A stretch of DNA of 64,000 bases from JAXLXE01 sp046328115 (GCA_046328115.1 JAXLXE010000001.1:2666001-2730000), one strand, 5' to 3'; shown: positions 31,820-40,784, counted from the first letter of the stretch. Notes: generated from the letters alone by a model not told the origin. Made by a program: numbers and translations.

Positions 31820-33576
31820 AGCAGTCCCTTTGGCTTCAGCCGAATCTCCAACCGGTGCTTGCCAGGCGGAACAGGTTCTCCGACGAGCAGATATGAGTCC
31901 TCGCCGAGTGATTCGAGGGTGGTCGGAACGACCTTTCCATCCACAAGTGTCCGTTCCGCGCGCGACCGGTCTGCTAAGAGAACGCGGATGCGTCCAGGCG
32001 CGGTATGGTTTGTGTCCCACTCCAGAACGATCGCCTCTTCACCGTAGGTCTGCCAGTAGTCCAGCCAACAGCCACTGGGCGGATGATTGACGTGTATCGC
32101 GGCGTTCTGTGCACCCAGCCGCGAGCTGATGTTGAACCCCTCAAGCCAGAGCTCCACGCCAAACAGCCCGCTCACGATACCCTCTCCCATGGTTGACGCG
32201 GCGCCCGCGTACGCGGCGGAGCCGCCATTCTGCCCGGTGTGAACGTCCTGCCACTCGAGCACGCTGCCACCTTGCCGAGCCCAGTCTGCTGCCGCCAGGT
32301 CAAGATGTTGACGTGCAAGCGCCGAGTGACCGTTCCAAAATTCGGCGCTGATTTGAATTCCGCCCCACCAGTCCCATACCGCCCCGTTCTGGTAACGACC
32401 CGGCTGCATCTGAGGGTAGTCAAAAAACCCCTGCGGGTACGTCGGGTATAGGGAGAGACCAGCCTTTCGAGCGCCCGCCGCCTGCCGCGCCTGCTCGAGC
32501 ACTCGGAAAATCGGCCCCCGCTCTGTTGGGCCCGCTAATCCCGAGTAGACGGCCACGGCATTCGCGATGCTCACCATACCGTCCTCATCGAACTCATGGG
32601 TCTTGGGTGGCAGGTGGACATGGGTGCGGAAGAAGCCTTTTTCGGGTTGCCACAGTCGCTCGGCCGATGCCTGGCGGAGCGCCCGCGCCCGCGCGAGCTG
32701 GATCTCCGCCATCTGGTCCTGCTGCGCGGCACGGTTCATCTCATACAGTTCCATCAACGCTCGGTAGGTCCACGCCTGGTCGAAGATGGAGGCGGTCCAC
32801 TCCCGCGGCTCCGGCATCGCGGGGCCTGAGGCCAACCCCTGGCCCACCTCCACATCGCCCCAATCCGTGGTGTGGCCGCGCTTGATCAGGCCGAGCCCGG
32901 GCACCATGCGCTGGGTGTAGAGCCAGCCCATCGCGTCGTTGAGCCGCTGGATGCGCGGTTTTCCGGCCTGCTGCTCGCGGAGCCAGCCAGGGCCGGCTCC
33001 CGCTCGGTAGGCCACGTACGCCATGTGGATGAGGCTGGTCTCTTCGTCGGACGTGACGAGCGTCTTCTCGGCCACTGGGGTCGGTCCCAGGATGCCGCTG
33101 ACGGCGCCTGCCTGCGTCGGCCGCACCCAGACTCGGTCTTCAGGATCACCGGACTCCGCGTCGTATTGGAGTTGGAGGAACTCCTCCACGGGTCTGGCAA
33201 GTACGGGGAGGCTGTAGTAGTACTGCGCCATCGGGTTGATGGTAGACGTGTCACGCGCGTAGATAAATTCGTAGTCGGCGCCGGCGCGGAATCCTTGAAG
33301 CTCACCGGACAGGCCGCGCCACCGTACCTCCACAGCCGACAACGTCTCAGCAATGGAGCCGCGCATCGCGTTGACTCGCTCATTTCCTTCTAGTCTCCAG
33401 GCCGTGGGCCCAGACTCGCGCGTCTTGGGACACACAACCTGCGGCTCAGACCTCAGGTCATCCTGTTCGGTCCCCTGAGCGGACACGGCCGCACCACGCG
33501 GAACCAGCGAAAGGATGGCAAGCATCAGTGCAACGTTGCCCGCGCGCCGGCGGAGGAATCGGATGAGTAGGTCCAT
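31816..33576 (-). CDS. Secreted six-hairpin glycosidase-like protein
   Basis: A 586-residue exported protein. ATG 33576 gives a good signal peptide (RRRAGNVALMLAILSLVPRGAAVSAQ region). The rest looks like an alpha/alpha-toroid glycosidase: repeated helix pairs with aromatic acid-containing loops (ADYEFIYARDTSTINPM, HTTDWGDVEVG, AVWDWWGGIQISAEFWNGHS) and a small C-terminal beta domain. Asp and Glu in these loops could be catalytic. I cannot assign a GH family with certainty. It is coupled to the EEP gene, and is divergent from the VanW gene across 250 bases. Confidence 0.6.
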   Translation of the reverse strand: MDLLIRFLRRRAGNVALMLAILSLVPRGAAVSAQGTEQDDLRSEPQVVCPKTRESGPTAWRLEGNERVNAMRGSIAETLSAVEVRWRGLSGELQGFRAGADYEFIYARDTSTINPMAQYYYSLPVLARPVEEFLQLQYDAESGDPEDRVWVRPTQAGAVSGILGPTPVAEKTLVTSDEETSLIHMAYVAYRAGAGPGWLREQQAGKPRIQRLNDAMGWLYTQRMVPGLGLIKRGHTTDWGDVEVGQGLASGPAMPEPREWTASIFDQAWTYRALMELYEMNRAAQQDQMAEIQLARARALRQASAERLWQPEKGFFRTHVHLPPKTHEFDEDGMVSIANAVAVYSGLAGPTERGPIFRVLEQARQAAGARKAGLSLYPTYPQGFFDYPQMQPGRYQNGAVWDWWGGIQISAEFWNGHSALARQHLDLAAADWARQGGSVLEWQDVHTGQNGGSAAYAGAASTMGEGIVSGLFGVELWLEGFNISSRLGAQNAAIHVNHPPSGCWLDYWQTYGEEAIVLEWDTNHTAPGRIRVLLADRSRAERTLVDGKVVPTTLESLGEDSYLLVGEPVPPGKHRLEIRLKPKGLL

Positions 33577-33825
33577 CAAACCGGGGCGCAGCCCTCGCCC
33601 GCTCCCCGCGTCTCCCAATCTGGTGGCAGTTGCACCGAACCTCGCCAACGGCTCTGATCCGCCGCCCAGGTTCGGTCACGGCGTCAGCGTTATAGCAACC
33701 AGTCAGAGAGGAATCCAAGCAAACCCGCACGCGTGATGCAACCGATACGCGCGGCCGCTTCCGGGCGAAAACATCGTCGCTAAACTCAACAGACCACCAA
33801 TTCTGTCGACCGCATTGGAGCAGTA

Positions 33826-35727
33826 TTGGCTACTGCGCAAACGCATCCTCCCCTCGCCGCGGTCGGTGATGGAACCCACCTCAGTGGCTGGATCAACCGG
33901 CAGGCGGGACTATGGCTGCTCGGGTGGGCGATACTCGTGGGTACATTGGCCCCGGCGGCGGCGGTCCTCTGGCACCAGATTGAAATGCGTGGCCGGATCC
34001 ATATGGGTGTGCACGCACTCGGAGTGGAGCTGGGGGGCCTCACCGCTCGCGAAGCCACGCGCGCTCTCCAGGCACGTGCCAGTGAGCTGACCACGCGGCC
34101 AGTCATCGTCAGCGCTGGCGACCTGGAGTGGAGCTCAGACTGGCAACGGCTGGGGCTGACCGTAAGCGCTCAACCCATCGCCGAACGGGCCATGTCTATC
34201 GGGAGGGAAGGCGACCCGCTCACACGCCTCAGCGATCAGTGGCACGCCCTCACCGTAGGCGCCGGCATCGGAGTGACCGAACGGCTGGACGTGTCCACCC
34301 TCGAGGCATTCGTTGAGCAGGCAGTGTCCGCCGTCCGGCGCCCTATGCGCAATGCACGGCTGGACATGACAGAGGATTTCACGTTTGTCCTGACACCGGC
34401 TCAGGTGGGGCGAGAGCTTGACTTCGACGATGCGCGCAGCATGATGCTCACGGCGGCGGAGGCGGGCGCGACCGCGGTGGAGCTCCCGGTGCGGCTCATT
34501 CCTCCCCTGACGACCGATGAGATGCGGCTACCGGCGAAACTGCGCGCAGAGCAGTTTCTTACCGCGCCGTTGACGCTTGTTCACCGAGAGCGCTCGTGGG
34601 CCCTCGATCGGGCCGAGCTAGCGCGGCTGCTGACGTTCAGCGGAAGCGTGGGCACGTCCATGGACGTGCAACTGGACGCGGCCGGCCTGGTCCCTCGACT
34701 TACACAGATCGCCGCTGAGCTGCGTCAGGAGCCGAAAGATGCCACGTTGACGTGGGATCGGACCGCGGGCGCGGTGAAATCCGTGGAGCCGAGCCAGGAG
34801 GGTCGCGACCTGGACGTCATGGCCGCGGCGCAGTTGATCGCGCTCCAGGCTGATAGGGCGGACCGGCAATTGGCGCTGCCCGTCAAAGTCACGCGTCCAA
34901 CGATCGACTCAGACGACCTCGGCCGCCTTGGGATTCGCGAGCTCGTCGACAAGGCATCCACCTCGTTCGCCGGGGCGCTGGCGCAGAAGGAGCACAACGT
35001 ACGGCTGGCAGCGTCGCGACTGAACGGTCACGTGGTATTGCCCGGTGCGACCTTCTCCTTCAACAGGGCGCTGGGGCCAACAACGATAGCCAATGGGTAC
35101 AAGGTAGCGTTTGGGATCACCAGCGACGGCGATGCTGCCCCAAAGACGGTCCCATCGGTGGCGGGCGGCATCTGTCAGGTCGCCACTACCCTGTTCCAGC
35201 CCGTGTTCTGGTCTGGCTACCAGCTAGACGAGCGCCACTGGCATCTGTACTGGATTCCCAGCTATTCATCTCGGGGGGTGGTGGGGCTAGACGCCACCGT
35301 GGACGAAGATATCGGGCTGGATTTTCGGTTCACGAATACGACGGCCACAGCGCTGTTGATCCAAACGAGCACAGACGCCACGACGGTCACCTTTGAGCTG
35401 TACGGGACGAGGCCGGACTGGTCCGTAGCCGTGGACGGCCCGCGCGTGACGGACCGGAAGCCGCCTGATACCACGCCCGTCGTGGAGCCTGAACCCATGC
35501 TCGCGGACGGGCAACACTACCAGGTAGAAACGGCGCGCGAAGGGTTCACGGCGAGCTTTGTCCGGACCGTCACCGAGAATGGCGCACCCCGCACGCTCAA
35601 GCTAGAGAGCCGTTACGCGCCGTCTCGCAACGTCACGCTGATTGGCACCGGCGGGAAACCCACTACACCGAGAGGATCGCCGGCAGAGCTCAACCGCGCA
35701 TCGGACGCCCCGATGGGACGGACGTGA
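33826..35727 (+). CDS. VanW-family protein with peptidoglycan-binding-4 region
   Basis: A 633-residue membrane-anchored protein. One helix near residues 29-48 is followed by two repeats of about 110 residues of the type found before VanW domains (GVELGGLTAREATRALQ, TLEAFVEQA), then a long region and the VanW domain (LPGATFSFNRALGP, VAGGICQVATTLFQPVFW, ERHWHLYWIPSY). A G5-like segment (FTASFVRTVTENGAPRTLK) ends it. VanW accompanies glycopeptide-resistance genes, but its own function is not known; a cell-wall role is likely. The start is TTG 33826. Confidence 0.85.
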   Translation: MATAQTHPPLAAVGDGTHLSGWINRQAGLWLLGWAILVGTLAPAAAVLWHQIEMRGRIHMGVHALGVELGGLTAREATRALQARASELTTRPVIVSAGDLEWSSDWQRLGLTVSAQPIAERAMSIGREGDPLTRLSDQWHALTVGAGIGVTERLDVSTLEAFVEQAVSAVRRPMRNARLDMTEDFTFVLTPAQVGRELDFDDARSMMLTAAEAGATAVELPVRLIPPLTTDEMRLPAKLRAEQFLTAPLTLVHRERSWALDRAELARLLTFSGSVGTSMDVQLDAAGLVPRLTQIAAELRQEPKDATLTWDRTAGAVKSVEPSQEGRDLDVMAAAQLIALQADRADRQLALPVKVTRPTIDSDDLGRLGIRELVDKASTSFAGALAQKEHNVRLAASRLNGHVVLPGATFSFNRALGPTTIANGYKVAFGITSDGDAAPKTVPSVAGGICQVATTLFQPVFWSGYQLDERHWHLYWIPSYSSRGVVGLDATVDEDIGLDFRFTNTTATALLIQTSTDATTVTFELYGTRPDWSVAVDGPRVTDRKPPDTTPVVEPEPMLADGQHYQVETAREGFTASFVRTVTENGAPRTLKLESRYAPSRNVTLIGTGGKPTTPRGSPAELNRASDAPMGRT

Positions 35728-35897
35728 TGGAAACACCCGCCGGCGCGGAACAGGTGAGGGGTGTCGCGCGTTATACGTGCATGCGGGTCTGGATACACGT
35801 GCGCCTCGCGAACGTTCAACAGCCGCGGCGGTTCTGTCGATCATCCTATAGGTAACCCGTGTAAATTCCAGCCTCACGGGCGCACCGGACTCGCGAT

Positions 35898-35948
35898 GTC
35901 CGAAAGCCTGAGAAGTCCGAATGACTGAGAAATCCGAATGACTGAGAA
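35898..35948. repeat. Triple 17-bp tandem repeat upstream of a secreted-protein gene
   Basis: Three contiguous 17-base units: GTCCGAAAGCCTGAGAA (35898-35914), GTCCGAATGACTGAGAA (35915-35931), ATCCGAATGACTGAGAA (35932-35948). The second and third differ at one base; the first differs from the second at two. The last unit runs directly into AGGAG, forming the ribosome binding site AAAGGAG of the gene starting at 35962. Upstream, 35728-35897 shows nothing else I can name. Confidence 0.8.
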
Positions 35949-35961
35949 AGGAGAAGACCGC

Positions 35962-36471
35962 GTGACTCGAACGATACTGAGCGCGGCGGCGGCGTTGATG
36001 CTGAGCCTCTCTCCTTTCCTGGCGACCGGTGCCCTCGCTGAGCAAGTGCTCGGGGCCGCGCTGGCCGACATCGAAGATCCTGGCACGCTCGCCCCCATCG
36101 GTCACGGCAGGTTCTCCACCCAAGATCGCGTGTATTCCGGGCGCGCATTTGGTCGTTCAGGTCCGGATGAGATCGCGGACTGTTTCACAGGACCGTTCCG
36201 GTCCACTGAGGATTGGCAGCTCGAAGCTCCCAAGATGACCGGTTCTCATCTGTCAACCGTCACCATTAGATCAGAGCGGGGCTCGATCACGCTGCGGCTC
36301 AGAGGGCAGATGGAGTTTCCCGCCGCCGCGGGGCGTTGGGACCTCGTCCGCGGAACCGGCAGCTGCGTCGGCCTGGATGGTGAGGGGCGGTACTCCGCCA
36401 CATACCTGAACGGGGCTTCTGCCACGGAGCCTGAGCTGCGCCTCACGTTTGAGGGAACAGTCAAGAACTAG
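35962..36471 (+). CDS. Secreted beta-rich protein of unknown function
   Basis: A 169-residue exported protein with a signal peptide (LSAAAALMLSLSPFLATGALA) and a mature part rich in beta strands (STVTIRSERGSITLRLRGQMEF, then RWDLVRGTGSC). It has two Cys that could form a disulfide (DCFTGPF, GSCVGLD). The alternating polar and apolar strands recall lipocalin-like or DUF3224-type barrels, but I do not recognise the family. GTG 35962 has AAAGGAG upstream; ATG 35938 inside the tandem repeat is the alternative. It is followed by a 60-bp palindrome. Confidence 0.68.
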   Translation: MTRTILSAAAALMLSLSPFLATGALAEQVLGAALADIEDPGTLAPIGHGRFSTQDRVYSGRAFGRSGPDEIADCFTGPFRSTEDWQLEAPKMTGSHLSTVTIRSERGSITLRLRGQMEFPAAAGRWDLVRGTGSCVGLDGEGRYSATYLNGASATEPELRLTFEGTVKN

Positions 36472-36490
36472 GCCTCCCAGGACGCGCGAA

Positions 36491-36550
36491 TCCGCAGCAT
36501 GACGGTGGGCCCGATCGCTCGAGCGATCGGGCCCACCGTCATGCTGCGGA
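36491..36550. repeat. Perfect 60-bp palindrome without spacer, between convergent genes
   Basis: Bases 36491-36520 are the exact reverse complement of 36521-36550. The centre is CTCGAG and there is no loop. It begins 20 bases after the stop of the plus-strand gene and ends 11 bases before the stop of the minus-strand Tat protein gene. RNA from either strand would fold to a stem of up to about 28 bp, so a bidirectional terminator is the simplest role. The DNA could also extrude a cruciform. Confidence 0.85.
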
Positions 36551-36560
36551 CCTATCCGTG

Positions 36561-36908
36561 CTAGTCGGAGCCGGAGTCCTCGTTTGTGTGGACTCCACCA
36601 CCGCCGGTTGAACAGGAGAGCGCAGCGGACTTGACGAGCGCGGTGTCAAGCTTCATCGCGGCAACGGTGGCCGCGGGATCCACGCTCGAAAGCGTGTAGG
36701 TGGCGCCAGTGACGCTGACGGTCTTGGTCTTGTACTTCTTGTTGATTGTGGCAATGCTCACGCCCGACGCGGGCACCACCTTCAGGTAGCACGTAGCGGC
36801 GTCCGCCGAGGGCGCCTGCAGCGCGAACCCAGCCGCAGCAATGCCGAGCGTCGTGCCCAGCGCCGTCCGCACGAAACTCCGCCGGCTGATTCGCTTCCCA
36901 AGGTTCAT
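36561..36908 (-). CDS. Small Tat-exported protein
   Basis: A 115-residue protein with a clear twin-arginine signal (SRRSFVRTALGTTLGIAAAG). The mature part of about 75 residues has two Cys (TCYLKVVP and ALSCSTGG), a central repetitive Thr/Lys/Val region, and an acidic Gly/Asp/Ser tail (GGGGVHTNEDSGSD). No family is recognised. It lies 78 bases downstream of two paralogous beta-domain genes and the TPR-CHAT gene, and may be part of that locus. ATG 36908 is used because RR then falls at residues 9-10. Confidence 0.65.
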   Translation of the reverse strand: MNLGKRISRRSFVRTALGTTLGIAAAGFALQAPSADAATCYLKVVPASGVSIATINKKYKTKTVSVTGATYTLSSVDPAATVAAMKLDTALVKSAALSCSTGGGGVHTNEDSGSD

Positions 36909-36986
36909 AGGTTTGCGACTCCAAAATGTCATCGATGCTCCGGCGGGCGTCGAGGACGCCCGGGCGGAGAAAATGCGTGGGAGGGC

Positions 36987-37412
36987 CTAGGCCGCTGCCA
37001 CGAGGATTCCATCCAACTGAGTTGTGGTGCCGGGGATAGCTACTGCCAGACGGTAGTCCCCGCGGGGCAAACTGCTAAGACGGAACCCGCCATGACGATC
37101 CGTCACGGACGGGTCTATGCCAGCAGGGCCGGACGCCTGCACCACGGCCCCGGGCAGCGGCAGCCCATCAGAGAGGAGCTGTCCAGTAATCTTCACCTGG
37201 CCCGGTGCCTCAGAACAGACGCCCAACATGAGCTCTACATGGTCGGCCACGTAGAGTAGGCGTCTGGCACGCGGGCCGGCCGTGCGCAGGCCTGAAGGCA
37301 GAGGCTGGCTCTGCGTGTCGTAGACCAGACGCACCACGGGGCCGTGAGCGTCCTCGCTGCCGCTCTCCGTATGCGCACGAGACGGAGCGGGTGTCCCTTC
37401 TCGACGATTCAT
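36987..37412 (-). CDS. Small beta-domain protein, CHAT-locus paralogue 2
   Basis: A 141-residue protein without a signal peptide. The N-terminal half carries LVYDTQSQPLPSGLR and RARRLLYVADHVELML. The C-terminal 70 residues read like a carboxypeptidase regulatory-type beta-sandwich (ITGQLLSDGLPLPGAVVQA, DRHGGFRLSSLPRGDYRLAV). It ends in AAA. It is a paralogue of the next gene, sharing most of those positions. Such domains usually bind proteins or act as structural modules; here a partner or substrate of the CHAT peptidase is plausible. Confidence 0.7.
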   Translation of the reverse strand: MNRREGTPAPSRAHTESGSEDAHGPVVRLVYDTQSQPLPSGLRTAGPRARRLLYVADHVELMLGVCSEAPGQVKITGQLLSDGLPLPGAVVQASGPAGIDPSVTDRHGGFRLSSLPRGDYRLAVAIPGTTTQLDGILVAAA

Positions 37413-37460
37413 GAGTGAACTCCCTTCACCTCACCGAAGCCGCTGACGCGCCGCACGCGC

Positions 37461-37850
37461 CTATGCGGCCGCCAGGTACAGCTCTGGGAGACCCACTTCC
37501 CACGAGTGGTTCGAGACCACCAGCGAGTACTCGCCGTCGCGAAGGCCCTTGACCCGGAACTCACCTTCCTCATCCAGGGAGGTCTCGCGTTCTTCAGTTC
37601 CGAATCGCATCGTGACCACGCAATCCTCGACGGGCAGGCCATCCATGAGGACCTGGCCCAGCATCGCGGAGTCACCCTCGGCCGGATCGCGCGAGATCTG
37701 GAGCATGATCTCCACATCGTCAGTGGAGTACAGGACGCGTCTGGCGCGAGTCGCAACCGCGCGAACGCCTGACGGCAATCCCTGCGCACTGGTGTCATAT
37801 ACCAGCAACGCGGTCTGTCTGTGCGGAGTACGTGCCGCCACACAACTCAT
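37461..37850 (-). CDS. Small beta-domain protein, CHAT-locus paralogue 1
   Basis: A 129-residue protein without a signal peptide. It has LVYDTSAQGLPSGVR, then RARRVLYSTDDVEIMLQ, then a carboxypeptidase regulatory-like beta-sandwich (GQVLMDGLPVEDCVV, DEEGEFRVKGLRDGEYSL), ending YLAAA. Shared with the paralogue: LVYDT, LPSG, RARR-LY, VE-ML, GQ-L-DGLP, D-G-FR, G-Y-L-V and the AAA end. It starts 102 bases past the CHAT gene stop. ATG 37850 is preferred to TTG 37874, with GGGGGAAACG just before it. Confidence 0.7.
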   Translation of the reverse strand: MSCVAARTPHRQTALLVYDTSAQGLPSGVRAVATRARRVLYSTDDVEIMLQISRDPAEGDSAMLGQVLMDGLPVEDCVVTMRFGTEERETSLDEEGEFRVKGLRDGEYSLVVSNHSWEVGLPELYLAAA

Positions 37851-37952
37851 CGTTTCCCCCGAAACGCCACCCAACGGTGGATATTTTTGGGAGGGGCCGG
37901 CGAACCGGGAACCCGCCCTCTTCAGAAATTATCGGCAGTTACGCAACGTTGT

Positions 37953-40784
37953 TTAGGGTTGTAGCCCGGAGCTATTGGGCTCGCCCACGGCGCCAGGGGA
38001 GCCTCCCGTGACGGTGAACGGGGCCCAGAAGTACGGGTGGTCATATGTCTGTCTGAGGACTGACATCGCTTCACGAAGCGCGCGAGCAGCGGGAAGTCCT
38101 CGGCGGAGCGCGGCATAGAAACTTGTCATCAACGGCGCCGTCGCGACATCGTTGACGGGCCAGAGACTCGCCACCACGGCCGCGCACCCACTCGCCAGAA
38201 TCGCGCGTGTCAGGCCCTGGATTTCATCCCCAACGCCAGGCGTGGTCAGCGCGGTCTCGCAGGCCGACAGCGTCACGAGGCCGACTCCATCCAGCAATCC
38301 ACCAAGCTCCGATGCCGTGAGCCAACCATCGGCCAGCTTGATCGACGAGTACGCGGGGTTGTCAGCCCGGAACACCGCGTGCGACGCGATGTGCAACACG
38401 TCAAAGCTCCCCACAGCACGTCGGAGCGCGCGCCGGGTTGCTCGCCTCCCAAACAGGCTCCGAGCACTGCTCCAGATTCCGGAGACCGCCCGGAGCTCCT
38501 CCTCGATGCACTCCAGGCCCGCATCTTCAATGCCCAGGAGGAGTAGTCGCTCGCCCACCTCGCCGCCACGTGCACTAGCCTCCGCGAAGACGCCCGCGCT
38601 AGGCGAATAAGACACGGTCACGAGATCGGTGAAGTACGCGTCTCCACGGTGAAACGCATGGAAAGGCAGGCCGCACAGGGGCCCGTGGGGGACCACGACT
38701 ACATGGCCACCCCAGGGGATCATGTCCGCCACAGGAGCGATGAGAGCGTCCCACAGCAAACCGAGAAAATGCTCCATACGCGCGCGGGACATCTCGGGGG
38801 CGGCCAGCAGCGCCTGCTGCTCCAGCACTGCCCGCTGTATCTGGAAACCCACTGCCTCGACCAGCGTCTCCACCTCGCTTAGAGACCCCACTCGGCGCAG
38901 ACTGACTTGTCCCCGCTGAATCAAGAACGCAACAAGCTCGTCGTCGTGGCTGTAGTACTCCAACAGCAGTGCATCCGGCGCCAACAGCCCGGACACATCC
39001 ACGGTTCGGGCATCCCCGGACCCATTGGGCGCCAGAAGCTGCAGCTCGCGCTCAGCGGCGCGAAGCTCTCGTTCCAACCCCGCGATATGCGCGGATTGCG
39101 AGGACATCCAAAGATCCTCGCCCGTCGGTACGGCAGATGCCGCGTAGCCCGCGTCGTACGCGTGATTGAGGCGAGCACGCAGCGCGGCTACAGCTCCGGC
39201 GGCGCGCGCGGCGCGATGGCGGGATCGGCCACGCGCCCGCGAAGTGGCAGCGACCATCCGCTCCAGAAGGGTGGGTGACTTGGAACGTTCTACGAATCCG
39301 AACGCCCGTCTCACGGACTCGGTGGACTCATCTTGGAGCTGAAGCGCCACGGCGCGTTCATAGGTGTTGACCTTGTCGGCGGCCACCGCCAGCTTCAGAT
39401 CCTCCGTCCGAGCACCTGCACGGATTGCCTCGAGATGGCCAATAGCGGACACGTAGGTGCTCAGCGAACCCGCCTGGTCACCCAGCCGCTCGAGGAGAGC
39501 CGCCAGAGCAACGTCAACCTGGTACTGAACTGGCGGGGCGCCCAGTGACGCGGATGTCGCCTGAGCCTGTCTGAGCCGGACCAAAGCCTCACTCGTCCGA
39601 CCCATGCCATCCAGGACGGCCGACTCGACCACCCAGCCTGCTACCGCCTGCTCTGTCCAGCCCGCCGCCGACAGCTCGGCCGTTGCACGTCTCGTCCCAT
39701 CCAACAGATCCTGAAGCCCATCTCGGTCGTCGGGTTGGATGCGCACCAGGGTGCTGTGAAGCCGCGCGGCGGCGGCCCACAGCTCCATACCGTTGACCTG
39801 GAACAACCTGGCGGCCTCGTGAACGTGCGCCTGCGCCCTTTCCAGGTCGCCAGTTCTGAAGGCCAGACGGCTATCCATCAAGAGAGCCTGTCCGAGCTCG
39901 AGAGGCATCGGCAACGACCGAAGCTGCCCGATAGCCCTCTCGGCGGTTCGCTCCGACTCCTCGGTTAGATTCAGCGCCACGTAGGCTGACAGCAGCTCGA
40001 GATCCACGGCCACCATGCCACGCGCCGCGCCGAGCTCCTGGTATGCGGCGCGCGCATTGAGGAGCTCCGCCAGCGCGTCTCCCAACTCACCTCGCTTGAG
40101 GAGCAGCACGCCCATGTTCATGGTGGTCAACGCGGCATCAGCCCGCAGCCCAAGCTGTCGTCGCAGGCGCGCCGCGACTCGGAGGCGACCCAACGCCTCG
40201 TCGAACCGCCCTAGATCTACGAGCACATTCCCGATGTTCTGTTCCACATCCGCGAGCGACGCGGCCTCACCACGGTTTCGGAACACCCGCCGGGCATCGC
40301 GATATGCCGCCAGCGCGTCCTTGGGGCGGCCCATGGGACGGTAGATCGTGCCCAGGTTATTGGACTGCTTGGCGGCCTGGATATCGTCGCCGAACTTCTG
40401 AAAGAAGCCGCGCGACCGCAGCGCAAGCTGGACGGCTTCGCTGTAGCGTCCGAGGAACCGCAGGGCGGTGGTGTGCCCGATCTCTGTGCGGGCACGCTCC
40501 CAGGCCAATCCGAGCACGTCAAACTCATGTTCCGTGCGTTCGTACTCCTCCACCGCGTGCGCATACTGCCCCTTGAAGCGAAGCATATGAGCGTACGCGC
40601 GACGCGCTCGTGCGACCCCCTCGGCGCGTCCGTCGCTGAGCTCCGCGCGCAGCCACTCCGTGGCTTCACACTGCGCGGACGAAGGATCGGCGCGATTCAG
40701 GCGGTCAATCCGATCGGCCTTTTGGGTCCAGGTGGCGCGGAGACTCTCGACGGAGGTCGCTAGATCCGTTCCCGTCAACGTCAC
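37953..40784 (-). CDS. TPR-CHAT peptidase
   Basis: A 943-residue cytoplasmic protein. Residues 40-500 are about ten TPR-type helical repeats (AKQSNNLGTIYRPMGRPKDAL, then LADVEQNIGNVLVDLGRFDEAL). A Glu/Arg-rich helical linker leads to a C-terminal CHAT domain (about 640-930), the caspase/separase-like peptidase fold. The catalytic pair is intact: His802 in HIASHAVF and Cys842 in LSACETA. The VVPHGPLCGLPFHAF strand is typical too. CHAT proteins act in bacterial death, immunity or signalling by cutting a partner. GTG 40784 overlaps the GGDEF-EAL stop (GTGA); two paralogous small proteins follow. The frame is open further upstream. Confidence 0.85.
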   Translation of the reverse strand: MTLTGTDLATSVESLRATWTQKADRIDRLNRADPSSAQCEATEWLRAELSDGRAEGVARARRAYAHMLRFKGQYAHAVEEYERTEHEFDVLGLAWERARTEIGHTTALRFLGRYSEAVQLALRSRGFFQKFGDDIQAAKQSNNLGTIYRPMGRPKDALAAYRDARRVFRNRGEAASLADVEQNIGNVLVDLGRFDEALGRLRVAARLRRQLGLRADAALTTMNMGVLLLKRGELGDALAELLNARAAYQELGAARGMVAVDLELLSAYVALNLTEESERTAERAIGQLRSLPMPLELGQALLMDSRLAFRTGDLERAQAHVHEAARLFQVNGMELWAAAARLHSTLVRIQPDDRDGLQDLLDGTRRATAELSAAGWTEQAVAGWVVESAVLDGMGRTSEALVRLRQAQATSASLGAPPVQYQVDVALAALLERLGDQAGSLSTYVSAIGHLEAIRAGARTEDLKLAVAADKVNTYERAVALQLQDESTESVRRAFGFVERSKSPTLLERMVAATSRARGRSRHRAARAAGAVAALRARLNHAYDAGYAASAVPTGEDLWMSSQSAHIAGLERELRAAERELQLLAPNGSGDARTVDVSGLLAPDALLLEYYSHDDELVAFLIQRGQVSLRRVGSLSEVETLVEAVGFQIQRAVLEQQALLAAPEMSRARMEHFLGLLWDALIAPVADMIPWGGHVVVVPHGPLCGLPFHAFHRGDAYFTDLVTVSYSPSAGVFAEASARGGEVGERLLLLGIEDAGLECIEEELRAVSGIWSSARSLFGRRATRRALRRAVGSFDVLHIASHAVFRADNPAYSSIKLADGWLTASELGGLLDGVGLVTLSACETALTTPGVGDEIQGLTRAILASGCAAVVASLWPVNDVATAPLMTSFYAALRRGLPAARALREAMSVLRQTYDHPYFWAPFTVTGGSPGAVGEPNSSGLQP

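Noticed and set aside
35898..35948. 17-bp repeats considered as a CRISPR array
   Set aside because: Units are contiguous without spacers and too short; no cas genes in the window.
37409..37843. Overlapping minus-strand frame over the first VYDT paralogue
   Set aside because: It is a different frame of the same DNA; the 37461-37850 frame aligns with its paralogue, the other does not.
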